This document shows positions 18,233 to 28,082 of a stretch of DNA of 63,181 nt, one piece after another; position 1 is the stretch's first letter, and the number at the start of each line of letters is the position of its first letter. The stretch comes from an uncultured Chitinophagaceae bacterium. GTDB taxonomy: Bacteria; Bacteroidota; Bacteroidia; Chitinophagales; Chitinophagaceae. The translations under genes and the position numbers were made by a program. The notes below the pieces were generated by a model, which searched no databases, was not told the origin of the DNA, and was given only the letters and a program-made list of their open reading frames with translations. The stretch spans positions 1 through 63,181 of the forward strand of contig CALMYJ010000032.1 in assembly GCA_937873715.1 (NCBI GenBank), read 5' to 3'.

Positions 18233-21200
18233 ATGAGAAAAATTGCACAGCTCTTTTTTGTGCTGGTACTGGCCAGCTCCAGTGCGCTGGCACAAAACAA
18301 AACTGTTACCGGTAAGGTAACTGATGAGAGGAACAACACCCCACTAGCGGGTGTGTCTGTTACAGTAAAAGGCAGCCAAGCTGGAACTACTACAGGAAGT
18401 GACGGTAGTTTTAGTTTGAGTGTACCGGCCACAACAAAATCACTGCTTTTTTCATCTGTAAATTACGTAGCACAAGAAATCAGTCTTGGTAATAAGGCTG
18501 AAATAATTGTGCGACTCATTTCTGAAGAAAAAGCACTTTCTGAAATTGTGGTTGTGGGCTACGGAACACAACGCAGAAAATCAGTAACTTCTGCAATTGG
18601 TAAAATTGATCCAGAGCCGATCACAAATTTGGTAACGCCCAGTATTGATCGTCAATTGGGTGGCAGAACAGCCGGTATTCAGGTTACCAGCCCATCAGGT
18701 TTGGTAAACGAAACGCCGCGGATCAGGGTTAGAGGCGTTAACTCAATCAATGGTGCCCGTGGGCCACTCATTGTATTGGATGGGGTGCCTATGGTGGATG
18801 GTGGATTTTCAAGCGTAGCCAACACTAATGCGCTGACAGATATTAACCCGGCTGATATTGAATCGCTTGAGGTTTTAAAAGATGGTTCAGCTACCGCCAT
18901 TTATGGCTCACGTGCTTCTAACGGGGTAATACTGATAACAACTAAAAAGGGCAAAAGCGGCAAATCAAATGTAGTCTATAGTAACAACTTCGGTTTTTCA
19001 AACCCATACAAAAAATTTGACTTGCTGAATGCACAGGAATTTGTAACCATCTCTAACGAAAAGTTCAGAAACGCTGGTAACCCTGATCAGGCATTTATGA
19101 ATTCAGACAATACCAATACCGACTGGCAAAGTTATGTATATCGCAAAAATGCTATGGCGCAAACACATAACATTAGCATTGATGGCGGAAACGACCGCAC
19201 TACTTTCTTTTTCTCTGTAAACTATACCGATCAGGAAGGTATGGTTATTACCAATAAGGTTAAGCGATATGGTATAAGGGCCAATCTTGACCATAAAGTA
19301 AATAAATGGTTTAAAATAACCAATAATATTACCCTGTCTCGTACAGAGGATAACGATCAGAACACTGGAACCAACGCTTTGTCGGGAGCTGTGGCAAACT
19401 CGATGAGGGCCTTACCCAACGTAAGAATTTTTAATCCAGATCTTCCACAGTTTGGTGGGTACAATGTTTTACCTGATGGCTCTGCTTTAGGCCGCGATGC
19501 CAACCTGCGTACTATTGAAAACAACTATACCAATATCGCCTTCGTACTGGACAATAACAAGTATAATTCAACCAAACACCGCATCATTAATAATTTTGCC
19601 ATAGAGTTGAAGCCGGTAAGCTGGTTAACATATACTTCAAGGGCTAATATTGATTACTATAATGGTTTTGATTTTCAATCGCTCGACTCACGCCATGGCG
19701 ATGGCCGTTCTTCGGGTGGTATTGTTTACAACCAAAGCCTAAATAACCTTAGGTGGGTGTTTCAAAATTATATCAATGCCAATAAAAGCTTTGGGGATCA
19801 TAACTTATTCGTAACCGCAGGTACAGAAGTTCAAAACGAAGAATTTAAGCGCTTCCACGGACAAGGAACAACAATATCAGATTTATTCTTTTTACAAGAA
19901 AACCTGATTTCAAACAGCTATGTAAATCAATTCTCCGGAGGTTTATATCAGAAAGGCCCGGGTTTTGTTTCTTATTTTGGTCGTCTGAATTATGATTTTG
20001 GCAACAAATATTTTCTGCAATTCTCGTTCAGAAGAGATGGGTTATCCAGATTTGCTCAAGATAAACGATTTGGTAATTTTCCTGGCGTTTCTGCAGGCTG
20101 GCGTCTTTCTGAAGAAGACCTCTGGAAAAATAGCAATATCTCCAAAACTATTTCCGACTTCAAAATCAGAGGTTCATGGGCTAGAGTTGGTAACGACCAG
20201 ATTGCAGGTGGCCTGTTCCCTTTTTCCAGCCTATACGGTATTCGCCCTTATGGTTCCGCCAGCGGTATTGCCCTTGCACAATTGGGTAATCCTGCACTTT
20301 CCTGGGAAACACAGGATAAATTGGACATAGGCGCTGATATTGCATTTTTAAACGACCGTTTTAATTTAACTTTTGACTGGTTCAGCAACAAAAACAACGG
20401 CCTTGTATTAGCAGCACCACTGCCCGTATCCTTTGGTGTTCCGTTAAACCAAATTTATCAGAACATCGGTAATATGGAGAGCAGGGGTTTTGAAATTTCA
20501 TTAGGTGGTAAAATAATTCAAACTCCAAATTTCTCTTGGGATGTAAATGTTAATTACACCAAAGTAACAAACAATGTGAATGCACTTTACCTTAACCAGG
20601 ATGTTGTAACACCTTATAACATCCTGAGTGTGGGCCAACCAATAAATGCTTTGTTTGGTTATGATTTTGCCGGTGTAAACAGTGGTAACGGCAACCCAAT
20701 GTATCGTAAAATTGATGGCACCCTTATACAGGGAGACATTGCTACATCTACATATTATACTGTGATAAAAGAGGACGACCCAACTTTGGGTACCCAAACC
20801 ACACTTGCTGCAACTGATAAAAAGCTTTTGGGTAACGTACTGCCTACCTGGTTTGGAGGTATAAGTTCTGACCTGCGTTACAAAGACTTTTCAGTGAATA
20901 TGCTTTGGCGTTATTCTGGTGGTAATTATATCTTTAATGAAACTAAAGGAACCTCCCTGCTTACTCAGGGATTTACGAATAATGGCAAAGTAATTCTTAA
21001 CCGTTGGCAGAACCCTGGCGACATTACAGATGTGCCTAAGTTGTGGTATGGACGTGATAACTTTACAAATCTTCAAAACAATGCCAATTCAAGGTTTGTA
21101 GAAAAAGGAGACTTTATACGTCTTGAAAACTTACAAATTGCCTATTCTGTAAATAAAAAAGCGCTTGGTTCTATACTGAATGGGAATATTAAAAGTTTAA

Positions 21201-21343
21201 GGTTTTTTGTTCAGGGTCAAAACCTCCTGGTATTCACCGGATATACAGGTATAGATCCTGAAAATATTACCGAAAACGGAATTGACCTTAATACAGTACC
21301 GCGGCCAAGAGTTATATCAGGTGGTTTAAGTATTGGTTTCTAA
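18233..21343 (+). CDS. SusC/RagA family TonB-dependent outer-membrane transporter
   Basis: A 1036-residue SusC-like transporter importing glycan or peptide fragments through the outer membrane. After the signal peptide (cleavage near ALAQ) comes a carboxypeptidase-regulatory-like domain (about 25-100). The SusC signature SEIVVVGYGTQRRKSVTSAI follows at about 103-122, then the plug (YGSRASNGVILITTKKG) and a 22-strand barrel ending in GGLSIGF. There is no N-terminal FecR-interacting STN domain, so anti-sigma signalling through this protein is unlikely. It is paired with the SusD gene 30 bases downstream. The substrate is unknown because no hydrolase gene adjoins the pair. Confidence 0.95.
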   Translation: MRKIAQLFFVLVLASSSALAQNKTVTGKVTDERNNTPLAGVSVTVKGSQAGTTTGSDGSFSLSVPATTKSLLFSSVNYVAQEISLGNKAEIIVRLISEEKALSEIVVVGYGTQRRKSVTSAIGKIDPEPITNLVTPSIDRQLGGRTAGIQVTSPSGLVNETPRIRVRGVNSINGARGPLIVLDGVPMVDGGFSSVANTNALTDINPADIESLEVLKDGSATAIYGSRASNGVILITTKKGKSGKSNVVYSNNFGFSNPYKKFDLLNAQEFVTISNEKFRNAGNPDQAFMNSDNTNTDWQSYVYRKNAMAQTHNISIDGGNDRTTFFFSVNYTDQEGMVITNKVKRYGIRANLDHKVNKWFKITNNITLSRTEDNDQNTGTNALSGAVANSMRALPNVRIFNPDLPQFGGYNVLPDGSALGRDANLRTIENNYTNIAFVLDNNKYNSTKHRIINNFAIELKPVSWLTYTSRANIDYYNGFDFQSLDSRHGDGRSSGGIVYNQSLNNLRWVFQNYINANKSFGDHNLFVTAGTEVQNEEFKRFHGQGTTISDLFFLQENLISNSYVNQFSGGLYQKGPGFVSYFGRLNYDFGNKYFLQFSFRRDGLSRFAQDKRFGNFPGVSAGWRLSEEDLWKNSNISKTISDFKIRGSWARVGNDQIAGGLFPFSSLYGIRPYGSASGIALAQLGNPALSWETQDKLDIGADIAFLNDRFNLTFDWFSNKNNGLVLAAPLPVSFGVPLNQIYQNIGNMESRGFEISLGGKIIQTPNFSWDVNVNYTKVTNNVNALYLNQDVVTPYNILSVGQPINALFGYDFAGVNSGNGNPMYRKIDGTLIQGDIATSTYYTVIKEDDPTLGTQTTLAATDKKLLGNVLPTWFGGISSDLRYKDFSVNMLWRYSGGNYIFNETKGTSLLTQGFTNNGKVILNRWQNPGDITDVPKLWYGRDNFTNLQNNANSRFVEKGDFIRLENLQIAYSVNKKALGSILNGNIKSLRFFVQGQNLLVFTGYTGIDPENITENGIDLNTVPRPRVISGGLSIGF

Positions 21344-21373
21344 TTATTAAGTTTATCATTTAAGTTTCAAGTT

Positions 21374-23020
21374 ATGAGTACAACAATTATAAATAAAAAA
21401 ATATGGGTAGTGCCGGCAATAGTTTCAGCATTACTCTTCAGCAGTTGCGAAAAAAAGGTTTTGGACCTTGAGCCCTATTCGGCGTTCTCAGAGTCTGCAG
21501 CATTTGGTACCGCAGATAAGGTAGAATTATCGGTGAATGGTGTTTACGATGCCGCACAAACAGGATTTTACCAACCCACACCCGGCAGTACTGTCAACGA
21601 AACTGTAAGGGGTTATCCCTTTGGGGCGGCCAGCATACAACAGGGAGATTTACGGGGAGAAGACATGTTAAATCAGGCTCTTTTCTTCCAAATTACCTAT
21701 GAGGCAACTATTAGTATTTCTTCAGCTAACAATGTTAATCAGTTCATGACATTATATACACTGATTAACAAAGCAAATATCACTATTGAAGGGGTTAGAA
21801 ATGCTGGTACTGCCGGAATCATTTCCGCTCAAAAAGCTTTGGAATATGAAGGTGAGCTGAGGCTATTAAGAGCTATGGCTCATCACGAACTCGTTATAAA
21901 TTTCTCACGCCCTTATGCTGATGGAAATGGCAATAAAGTTGGTATCATTTATTTTGAAAATGGATTGAATACAGAAGATAAAATTGCAGCAGCAAGAGAA
22001 ACAAAAAGATCTGACTTTACAGTACAACAGAACTATGAAAAAATACTGGCCGACTTAGAATTTGCTGAACAAAATTTGCCTGCTGCTGCCGTGGTTAAAA
22101 CTTACAGAGCTAGCAAAGCTGCTGCCATAGCATTGAAGATGCGTGCCAAAATGCACATGGGCGATTGGGCAGGTGTATTAACCGAAGGAGCTAAGATTGT
22201 TTCAGGCACTGCCCCCAACTATAGCAGCCCTATCGGGGGCTGGAAGCTGATGCCAACTCCTTTGGGGCCCTTTACAGCTGCTACTTCTGATGAAAGCATT
22301 TTCTCCATGAGAAATGCTTCTACTGACAATGCCTCTGTAAATGGTGCATTGGCTAACATGGCTGCCAGCGAAGCCTCTACTGCCGCCTCAGGAAGACCGG
22401 TAGGTGGTGGCCGTGGCCTGGTTCGTATTAGCCCTATTATTTGGAGTGATAGCCGTTGGCTTTGCGACGACCTTAGAAGAACAACCATGGTAAATACTTT
22501 TACATCAGGTGCAGCATATACTGAAAAATACAGGGATGTAGCCACACATTCTGACCCAGCTCCTCTCATCCGTTATGCAGAAGTATTACTTATGATGGCT
22601 GAAGCCGAAGCCAGGAATGGCGCAGGTGTATCTGCGTCTGCTGTAGATTATTTAAATGCTGTTAGAAACCGTGCCGTAACAAATCCTGCCAATCAATTCA
22701 GCACAGCCAGCTTTGCAGATAAGGATGCATTAGTTTCTGCTATATTATTTGAAAGAAGAGTGGAATTCTTAGCAGAAGGTAAACGCTGGGGTGATATTCA
22801 TAGGCTGGCATTAGACCCCGTACATGCACCAATATCAGGCGGGGGCATCCCTTCGAAAGTTGGTACAGGTTTAGCAACAGCCGCAATGTTTAATTGCACC
22901 GGTGCTACTATTACCAGGTCTGTTGGTGCAATACCTTATTCTGATCATAGATTTTTGTGGCCAATTCCTGAAATTGAAACCCGCCAAAATCCCAACTACG
23001 CTCAGAACCCAGGTTATTAA
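21374..23020 (+). CDS. SusD/RagB family surface lipoprotein
   Basis: A 548-residue surface lipoprotein that lids the SusC transporter and binds its ligand. The lipobox is FSSCEKK, placing the lipidated Cys at residue 26. The TPR-type helices (ALEYEGELRLLRAMAHHELV) and the C-terminal SusD core (RRVEFLAEGKRWGDIHRLA, then FLWPIPEIETRQNPNYAQN) are clear. It is the second gene of the pair and is followed by a strong hairpin terminator. Confidence 0.95.
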   Translation: MSTTIINKKIWVVPAIVSALLFSSCEKKVLDLEPYSAFSESAAFGTADKVELSVNGVYDAAQTGFYQPTPGSTVNETVRGYPFGAASIQQGDLRGEDMLNQALFFQITYEATISISSANNVNQFMTLYTLINKANITIEGVRNAGTAGIISAQKALEYEGELRLLRAMAHHELVINFSRPYADGNGNKVGIIYFENGLNTEDKIAAARETKRSDFTVQQNYEKILADLEFAEQNLPAAAVVKTYRASKAAAIALKMRAKMHMGDWAGVLTEGAKIVSGTAPNYSSPIGGWKLMPTPLGPFTAATSDESIFSMRNASTDNASVNGALANMAASEASTAASGRPVGGGRGLVRISPIIWSDSRWLCDDLRRTTMVNTFTSGAAYTEKYRDVATHSDPAPLIRYAEVLLMMAEAEARNGAGVSASAVDYLNAVRNRAVTNPANQFSTASFADKDALVSAILFERRVEFLAEGKRWGDIHRLALDPVHAPISGGGIPSKVGTGLATAAMFNCTGATITRSVGAIPYSDHRFLWPIPEIETRQNPNYAQNPGY

Positions 23021-23041
23021 GTTTTAAAATGAGTTTCTTTT

Positions 23042-23067
23042 AAGGGCTGACCAAAAGGTCGGCCCTT
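23042..23067 (+). terminator. Terminator after the susCD pair
   Basis: An 11-pair stem (23042-23052 with 23057-23067, one T-G pair) with an AAAA loop is followed by ACTTTTT. The stretch from here to 23303 shows no gene. Confidence 0.85.
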
Positions 23068-23303
23068 ACTTTTTAAATGTAGGCTGAATGTTAATTTTAC
23101 CAACCGCTTTAAAATTACAATCTATAAAGCGGATACTTAGGAATGTTCAGGCACTAGACACTGCAACAAAACTTTACTTTTTTTCTTCGCATTTTGAAGA
23201 GTTGATTTGTAAAAAGTAATTCATAAAGAGGGGAAATACAGTAGTTGTGTTTATCGAAATCAGGGCTTAGTTTCTCAAAGGCAGTTTATGCTAATTTTAA
23301 AGC

Positions 23304-23834
23304 CTATTTTTCTCCATTAATTATTCGATCATACAATATTTCCACATCAGCTTTTTTAAACAACTACGTGCCGGCATTCATGGTTGCTGCCGTACTACAG
23401 GCCATACCAAATGCTACCGCTTCTTTTAAAGATTTTTGCAGCAGCAGCATACTGGTTAACCCGGCCACCATACTATCGCCAGCACCTACAGTACTTCGCT
23501 TTTCGGCTTTTGGTGCTGTTACAAAATACTTTTCATCCTTACTTACAATCCATCTACCCTGTGGCCCCATGCTTATAGCGGCTATTTCTGCATAGCCATC
23601 AGCAATTACCTGCTGTGCTGCATCATCTATTTCCATCGGCCCAAGGTCGGGGCTGTTTAACAGCTTTCTTAGTTCGCTGATATTGGGCTTTATCAGGTAA
23701 GCACCACGCCCCTTTAATGCCTGCAACGCCGACCTGCTGGTATCTACAATACATTTTGCGCCGGCAGCATTGGCCGTTTTTACAATTAAGCCATAAAAAT
23801 AATCCGGCATCCCGGCCGGCCGGCTTCCGCTCAC
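23304..23834 (-). pseudogene. Truncated, decayed copy of the PfkB kinase gene
   Basis: The translation from about 23834 leftwards matches residues from ASGSLPAG to the C-terminus of the intact kinase at 6148-7071, with roughly 14 differences in 155 residues by eye. The 5' half is missing: homology stops at the SusD remnant. A TAG at 23364-23366 replaces the Gln codon after MNAGT, yet the frame beyond it still reads like the kinase tail (LFKKADVEILYDRI) to a stop at 23304. The GAGDS site is intact, but without the N-terminal substrate domain the product cannot work. It is inverted relative to the intact gene. Confidence 0.9.
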
Positions 23835-23971
23835 TGGATATCATGCGCCAGGTTATCCCATTCCCTGCTAAAGGTTCTGTTGCTGCAGTACCGGCTACAT
23901 CTGCGGCTTATGTATGGCCTATTCCAGCTAGCGAACTGCTGCTGAACTCATTAATGGTGCCAAACGAATAA
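23822..23971 (+). pseudogene. 3' remnant of a second SusD-family gene
   Basis: The frame reads GFRSLDIMRQ, then AAYVWPIPASELLLNSLMVP and a stop at 23969-23971. This is the C-terminal signature of SusD proteins (compare RFLWPIPEIE in the intact SusD). Only the last 49 codons remain. Upstream the sequence changes abruptly into the antisense of the PfkB remnant, so the gene was cut by a rearrangement. It differs clearly from the end of the SusD at 21374-23020 and so comes from another locus. Confidence 0.85.
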
Positions 23972-23997
23972 TTTATAAAGTTGGTCCTATATAGTAG

Positions 23998-24025
23998 ATA
24001 AGCCGCTCCATTTGGAGCGGCTTAT
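23998..24025. terminator. Hairpin terminator of the lost SusD gene
   Basis: A perfect 12-pair stem (23998-24009 with 24014-24025) with an ATTT loop lies 26 bases after the SusD remnant stop. It has no T run. It has survived while its gene was lost. From here to 24218 no convincing gene is seen. Confidence 0.7.
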
Positions 24026-24218
24026 GTATTAAACTCTACCCGGAGAATATAGCCGGTGCTTGATTCCAAAGGAGGCGGGTCTTTTATATTCCTGAAAAAT
24101 ATTTGCAACCTATGCCCGCTAAGCAGGCTTGTACAAAAAAAAGCCCTGTAGTAAGGCTTAAATGAGTTGGCTTTGCAGGTTTTGTGGCTGAATAAAAAAC
24201 ACACAGTAGAGCAAGTAT

Positions 24219-25430
24219 TTACTCTATTCCCGGCACTTCTGCCGCATCTTTAAAATAGTGTAGCCTCAGCACATCGTTCCAGCCATTAGGGTTGGTTTCA
24301 AAACTTTTGCTGCTGTAAAAAATCATGCCCTGTATATTGGGTTTGTTACGCAGGGCTTCTATCTGCCGGGGTAATTGTGTTTTATCCTGCCAGGCCGCAT
24401 TGCTGCCGGCTTTGTAAATACCCAGGCCGATATAACAGTGTTTGCCGTAGGTGTTTTTGCTCCACCAGTCTAATAATACTTCGTAGGGTGCAGTGCGGTG
24501 CCCTATTTCCCAATACAACTGGGGTGCTACATAGTCAATCCAGTTCCTGCGCAGCCAGTTTAAAATATCTGCATACAAATCGTCGTAGTTACTGAGTGCG
24601 CCAATAGTGCGGCTGCCTTTGGGATCCCGGTCAATATTGCGCCATACACCAAAAGGGCTAATTCCAAAAATGCATTGTGGGTTTATGGCTTTTATCGACC
24701 TGGAAATTTTTGAAATAATCGAGTCGGTATTGGAGCGGCGCCAGTCGTCCAGCTTTAACCCGGCGCCATATTTTCGGTAAGTAGCTGTATCCGGAAAACT
24801 GAGCCCGGGTAATTTGTACGGGTAAAAATAATCGTCAAAATGTATGGCATCCACATCATAGCGGCTTACTACATCTTTTACCACATCGGCTACATATTCC
24901 TGCGCCTGTATGTTGCCCGGGTCAAAATATCTTTTGTCGCCATAAGTAACAAACCATTCCGGGTGCAGCTTTGTAATATGCAGCGATGATACAGAAGTAG
25001 TGTTTACATTAAACTCTGCCCGGTAGGGATTCATCCAGGCATGGAAAACCATATTGCGTTTATGCGTTTCAGTTATCATAAATTCCAGGGGGTCGTAATA
25101 AGGCGATGGGGGCTGGCCCTGTACACCGGTAAGCCATTCGCTCCAGGGCTCGTAAGGAGAGGGATAAAAGGCATCGGTGCAGGGGCGCACCTGAACAATA
25201 ACGGCATTCATTCCATTGCGCTGGTGCATATCCAGCAGGCGTATAAACTCTGCCCGTTGCGAATCGCCGTTGAAGTTTCCCTTAGAAGGCCAGTCGATAT
25301 TACTAACGGTGGCAATCCATACGCCACGAAACTCAGGCCGGGCCTGTGCAGTAGCCGATTTATGTATACATAACAAAACAATAATTGCTGCAAAACGGGT
25401 GCAGGCATGTGTGTACCAAAAAAAATTCAT
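24219..25430 (-). CDS. Secreted glycosyl hydrolase-like 10 (GHL10) protein
   Basis: A 403-residue exported protein of the glycoside hydrolase-like GHL10 (DUF187) group, related to DigH, which cleaves denuded peptidoglycan glycan strands. The start of the TIM barrel PEFRGVWIATVSNIDWPS, the VQVRPCTDAFYPS segment, FHAWMNPYRAEFN, VDAIHFDDYFYPY and WIDYVAPQLYWEIG are all hallmarks. The acidic DD pair in HFDDYFYP sits at the strand end expected for catalytic residues. The signal peptide is at about 10-28. It is the last gene downstream of a MarR gene on the same strand, 14 bases away. Confidence 0.88.
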   Translation of the reverse strand: MNFFWYTHACTRFAAIIVLLCIHKSATAQARPEFRGVWIATVSNIDWPSKGNFNGDSQRAEFIRLLDMHQRNGMNAVIVQVRPCTDAFYPSPYEPWSEWLTGVQGQPPSPYYDPLEFMITETHKRNMVFHAWMNPYRAEFNVNTTSVSSLHITKLHPEWFVTYGDKRYFDPGNIQAQEYVADVVKDVVSRYDVDAIHFDDYFYPYKLPGLSFPDTATYRKYGAGLKLDDWRRSNTDSIISKISRSIKAINPQCIFGISPFGVWRNIDRDPKGSRTIGALSNYDDLYADILNWLRRNWIDYVAPQLYWEIGHRTAPYEVLLDWWSKNTYGKHCYIGLGIYKAGSNAAWQDKTQLPRQIEALRNKPNIQGMIFYSSKSFETNPNGWNDVLRLHYFKDAAEVPGIE

Positions 25431-25444
25431 TTGTGCAGAGGGGG

Positions 25445-25897
25445 TTAGTGAGGTTGGCGTATCTTATCTAATAATTGGTTTAAAGTAGAGGCTTCTTTTT
25501 CAGAAAGGTTTTGCAGTAGTTTTTCAAACTCATTTTCATGGTAATCCATTTTTTCCAGGAGTTTTTTTCCTTTTGCAGATATTATTACATCTACCAGGCG
25601 CTTATCAGTTTTGCTGATTCCTTTTTTTGCCAGTCCTTTTAATACAAGCCTGTCTACTATACGGCTGGTATCACTCATTTTATCCAGCATCCGTTCTCTT
25701 ATTTGCAGGGTTGATAAAGGTGTTTTGCTGCCACGCAGTATCCTGAGTATATTAAACTGTTGCGTAGTAAGCCCTTCCCGGTCAAAAAAATGCTGCACTT
25801 TTTCTTTCAGCCAGTTGTGGGTATAAATAATATTAATCATACCCTTTTGGTATTCACTTTTGAATGTAGCCTGGTTAATATCTTTTTCAATACCCAT
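25445..25897 (-). CDS. MarR family transcriptional regulator
   Basis: A 150-residue winged-helix regulator that would bind DNA as a dimer. The recognition region (TPLSTLQIRERMLDKMSDTSR followed by IVDRLVLKGLAKKGIS) and the wing (SKTDKRLVDVIISAKGKKLLEKM) are canonical. It lies nine bases from the AI-2E permease gene start-to-stop and upstream of the GHL10 gene. It may control its neighbours, but no operator palindrome was identified. Confidence 0.92.
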   Translation of the reverse strand: MGIEKDINQATFKSEYQKGMINIIYTHNWLKEKVQHFFDREGLTTQQFNILRILRGSKTPLSTLQIRERMLDKMSDTSRIVDRLVLKGLAKKGISKTDKRLVDVIISAKGKKLLEKMDYHENEFEKLLQNLSEKEASTLNQLLDKIRQPH

Positions 25898-25905
25898 ACT
25901 AAAAA

Positions 25906-26925
25906 TTATTGCTGTGGCGGCCTGCTGAATTCATTGGTATAAATTTTTACCAGTACAATAAAATAGCTCACCAGTAAGGGACCAAAAATTACACCCCAAA
26001 ATCCGAATAAACCAACACCCGAGATAACCCCAAAGATGGTAATTAATGGATGAACGTCCATAAGTTTTTTAAGTATCGTTAGCCTTGCTACATAATCAAT
26101 ATTGGTGATGAGTACAATGGCATAAATAAGCAAACCGATTGCTGCCTTTGTATCGTCTATGGCATATAAATATACCACCATCGGCACCCATATTACGGCA
26201 GTGCCTACCACCGGCAGCATTGAAAATATGCCGGTAAAAAACCCCCACAATACGTACTCCTGTATCCCAAAAATAGCATAGCCAATAGCCGCAATTATTC
26301 CCTGTATGATTGCCAGTACCGGTATGCCGATGGCATTGGCTTTTATCATGTTTTTGGTTTCGATGCCCAGCAGGTTTATGTTTTCGTCTTTGAGGGGTAT
26401 AAAGCGGTGTAAAAACTTTTCCATCTCCCTGCCCCCTTTCAGCAAAAAATACAGGATGAAAAACATGATGGCAAAATTACTGAGGATGCCTGCTGAACTA
26501 TTTAGAATAGTAGGTATAAACCTGCTCACTTTTTGTGTATACGAAAGTATATTGGCTGGCGATAACAGTTTCATCCCTGTTAGCTGCACTACTTTTTTTT
26601 CAATGAGCGCTGCTTTGGCCATAATCTCATCTGTATTACTCACAGCAGCTACTACTTTTTCGGTAATCAGCAAGATGGAATAATACAGGGGGATTGCAAT
26701 AAGTACCAAACTGAGTGTTACAAATAAAGTAGCCGTAAGCGTTTTGTTCCAGCGTTTTTTAAGGGTAAGGGTAAAAAAATACTGGCGCAGTAGGATATAT
26801 AAAGTAATAGCCCCTAAAAAACCGGGTAAAAAGTAAAACAGGTGTTGCAACAGCATTAAGGCTAATACTATAATTACAAGCAACAGTATTACCTGGCGCA
26901 GGCGGTTGTTGAAGATAGATGACAT
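25906..26925 (-). CDS. AI-2E (PerM/TqsA) family membrane permease
   Basis: A 339-residue membrane protein with seven to eight hydrophobic helices and the family pattern AIGIPVLAIIQGIIAAIGYAI, GFFTGIFSMLPVVGTAVIWV and ISGVGLFGFWGVIFGPLLVS. Members export varied small molecules or act as Na+/H+ antiporters. A role in autoinducer-2 transport should not be assumed from the family name. It is upstream of and probably co-transcribed with the MarR gene. Confidence 0.92.
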   Translation of the reverse strand: MSSIFNNRLRQVILLLVIIVLALMLLQHLFYFLPGFLGAITLYILLRQYFFTLTLKKRWNKTLTATLFVTLSLVLIAIPLYYSILLITEKVVAAVSNTDEIMAKAALIEKKVVQLTGMKLLSPANILSYTQKVSRFIPTILNSSAGILSNFAIMFFILYFLLKGGREMEKFLHRFIPLKDENINLLGIETKNMIKANAIGIPVLAIIQGIIAAIGYAIFGIQEYVLWGFFTGIFSMLPVVGTAVIWVPMVVYLYAIDDTKAAIGLLIYAIVLITNIDYVARLTILKKLMDVHPLITIFGVISGVGLFGFWGVIFGPLLVSYFIVLVKIYTNEFSRPPQQ

Positions 26926-26970
26926 AGTATTATACGCTTTGTGGTACCTTAAGGTTGCGGCGGCTTACAA

Positions 26971-28002
26971 TTAGTCTTTCCACACATTTACACCTTCGCT
27001 GCAGTTGGCACAAATATCGATATTAGCCCGGCTTTTCATGAGCTGGCTGCGAAATTGTTTGTAGTTATCGTTGTGCCATATTGTTTTAAATGACTCCGTT
27101 TTTAAATTACCCAGCTGGTGTGTGGCATCTTTATCAAAGCAGCAGGGCACCACCAGCCCATCCCAGGTAATTACATTGGCATGCTGCAGCTTCCAGCAGC
27201 GGTTGGCCAATTTGTTTTTTGCCTTGTAAGTGCCGTCAGCATTTTTTTTATAACGACTGTACTTGTCGATGGTGGGGATAAGCTGGTTGGGATCGGTTTC
27301 GTAATCGTATACCTGTGCGGTTTTAAAGCGTACGCCATCCACACCAATTTCTTTTGCCAGTTTTTTAATATCCTCTACCTGGTGCTCGTTGGGCTTTACT
27401 ACCAAAAACTGGAAAAATACATAAGGGGTTTTGCTGTGTAGGGCCTTTTTCCACTTCATAATGTTTTTAGCTCCTTCAATTACTTTATGTAACTGGCCGC
27501 CTTTACGGTATTGCGTATATACATCCTGTGTAGTACCGTCGATGGAAATAATCAGCCTGTCGAGCCCACTTTCTACTGTACGCCGGGCATTTTCATCATT
27601 AAGGTAATGTGCATTGGTGCTGGTGGCGGTGTATATTTTTTTTTGCGAAGCATATTGCACCATATCTAAAAAAGCCGGGTTTAAATACGGTTCGCCCTGG
27701 AAATAAAAGATGAGGTAAAGCAGTTCTTCGTGAATATCATCAATCGTTTTTCGGAAAAAATCTTTTTCAAGCATACCGGTAGGCCGTGTAAATGCCCTTA
27801 ATCCACTTGGGCATTCCGGGCAACGCAGGTTGCAACTGGTGGTAGGCTCAAAGCTTATTGAAACAGGATAGCCCCATTGCACCGGCTTGCCCAACAGGCG
27901 GCTAAGGTAAAAACTGCTGAGCACTTTCACGCCATTCCAAAGCCTTTTTGGAGTAAGCTTACTCAACAGGTTTACACTATCGTTCCAGTTAAAATCGGGC
28001 AT
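26971..28002 (-). CDS. Radical SAM protein with SPASM domain
   Basis: A 343-residue radical SAM enzyme. The [4Fe-4S]-SAM motif CNLRCPEC (Cx3Cx2C) is at about residue 57. The C-terminal SPASM-type cysteines appear in CWKLQHANVITWDGLVVPCC and ICANCSEG, binding auxiliary clusters. Members modify peptides or other substrates. No short precursor peptide gene adjoins it that I can recognise, so the substrate is unknown. Its start is not coupled to the upstream gene (80-base gap). Confidence 0.9.
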   Translation of the reverse strand: MPDFNWNDSVNLLSKLTPKRLWNGVKVLSSFYLSRLLGKPVQWGYPVSISFEPTTSCNLRCPECPSGLRAFTRPTGMLEKDFFRKTIDDIHEELLYLIFYFQGEPYLNPAFLDMVQYASQKKIYTATSTNAHYLNDENARRTVESGLDRLIISIDGTTQDVYTQYRKGGQLHKVIEGAKNIMKWKKALHSKTPYVFFQFLVVKPNEHQVEDIKKLAKEIGVDGVRFKTAQVYDYETDPNQLIPTIDKYSRYKKNADGTYKAKNKLANRCWKLQHANVITWDGLVVPCCFDKDATHQLGNLKTESFKTIWHNDNYKQFRSQLMKSRANIDICANCSEGVNVWKD

Positions 28003-28082
28003 AGCACAAAGGTAGCCGATATGTACAGCTTTAATTTCCGAGATTGAAAAATGTTGTTGAATAAGTTTTTGTTAACCCCTTT

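Noticed and set aside
23245..23595. A 116-codon plus-strand open frame
   Set aside because: It is the antisense reading of the PfkB remnant. The same phase is also open antisense to the intact kinase at 6783-6998, so it comes from the kinase's codon pattern.
24022..24204. A 60-codon minus-strand frame after the SusD hairpin
   Set aside because: It starts no plausible family, overlaps the hairpin and lacks a signal or start context. I treat 24026-24218 as non-coding.
26971..28002. A radical SAM-modified peptide (RiPP) cluster
   Set aside because: I looked on both sides for a short Cys- or Gly-rich precursor gene and found none, so only the SPASM enzyme itself is claimed.
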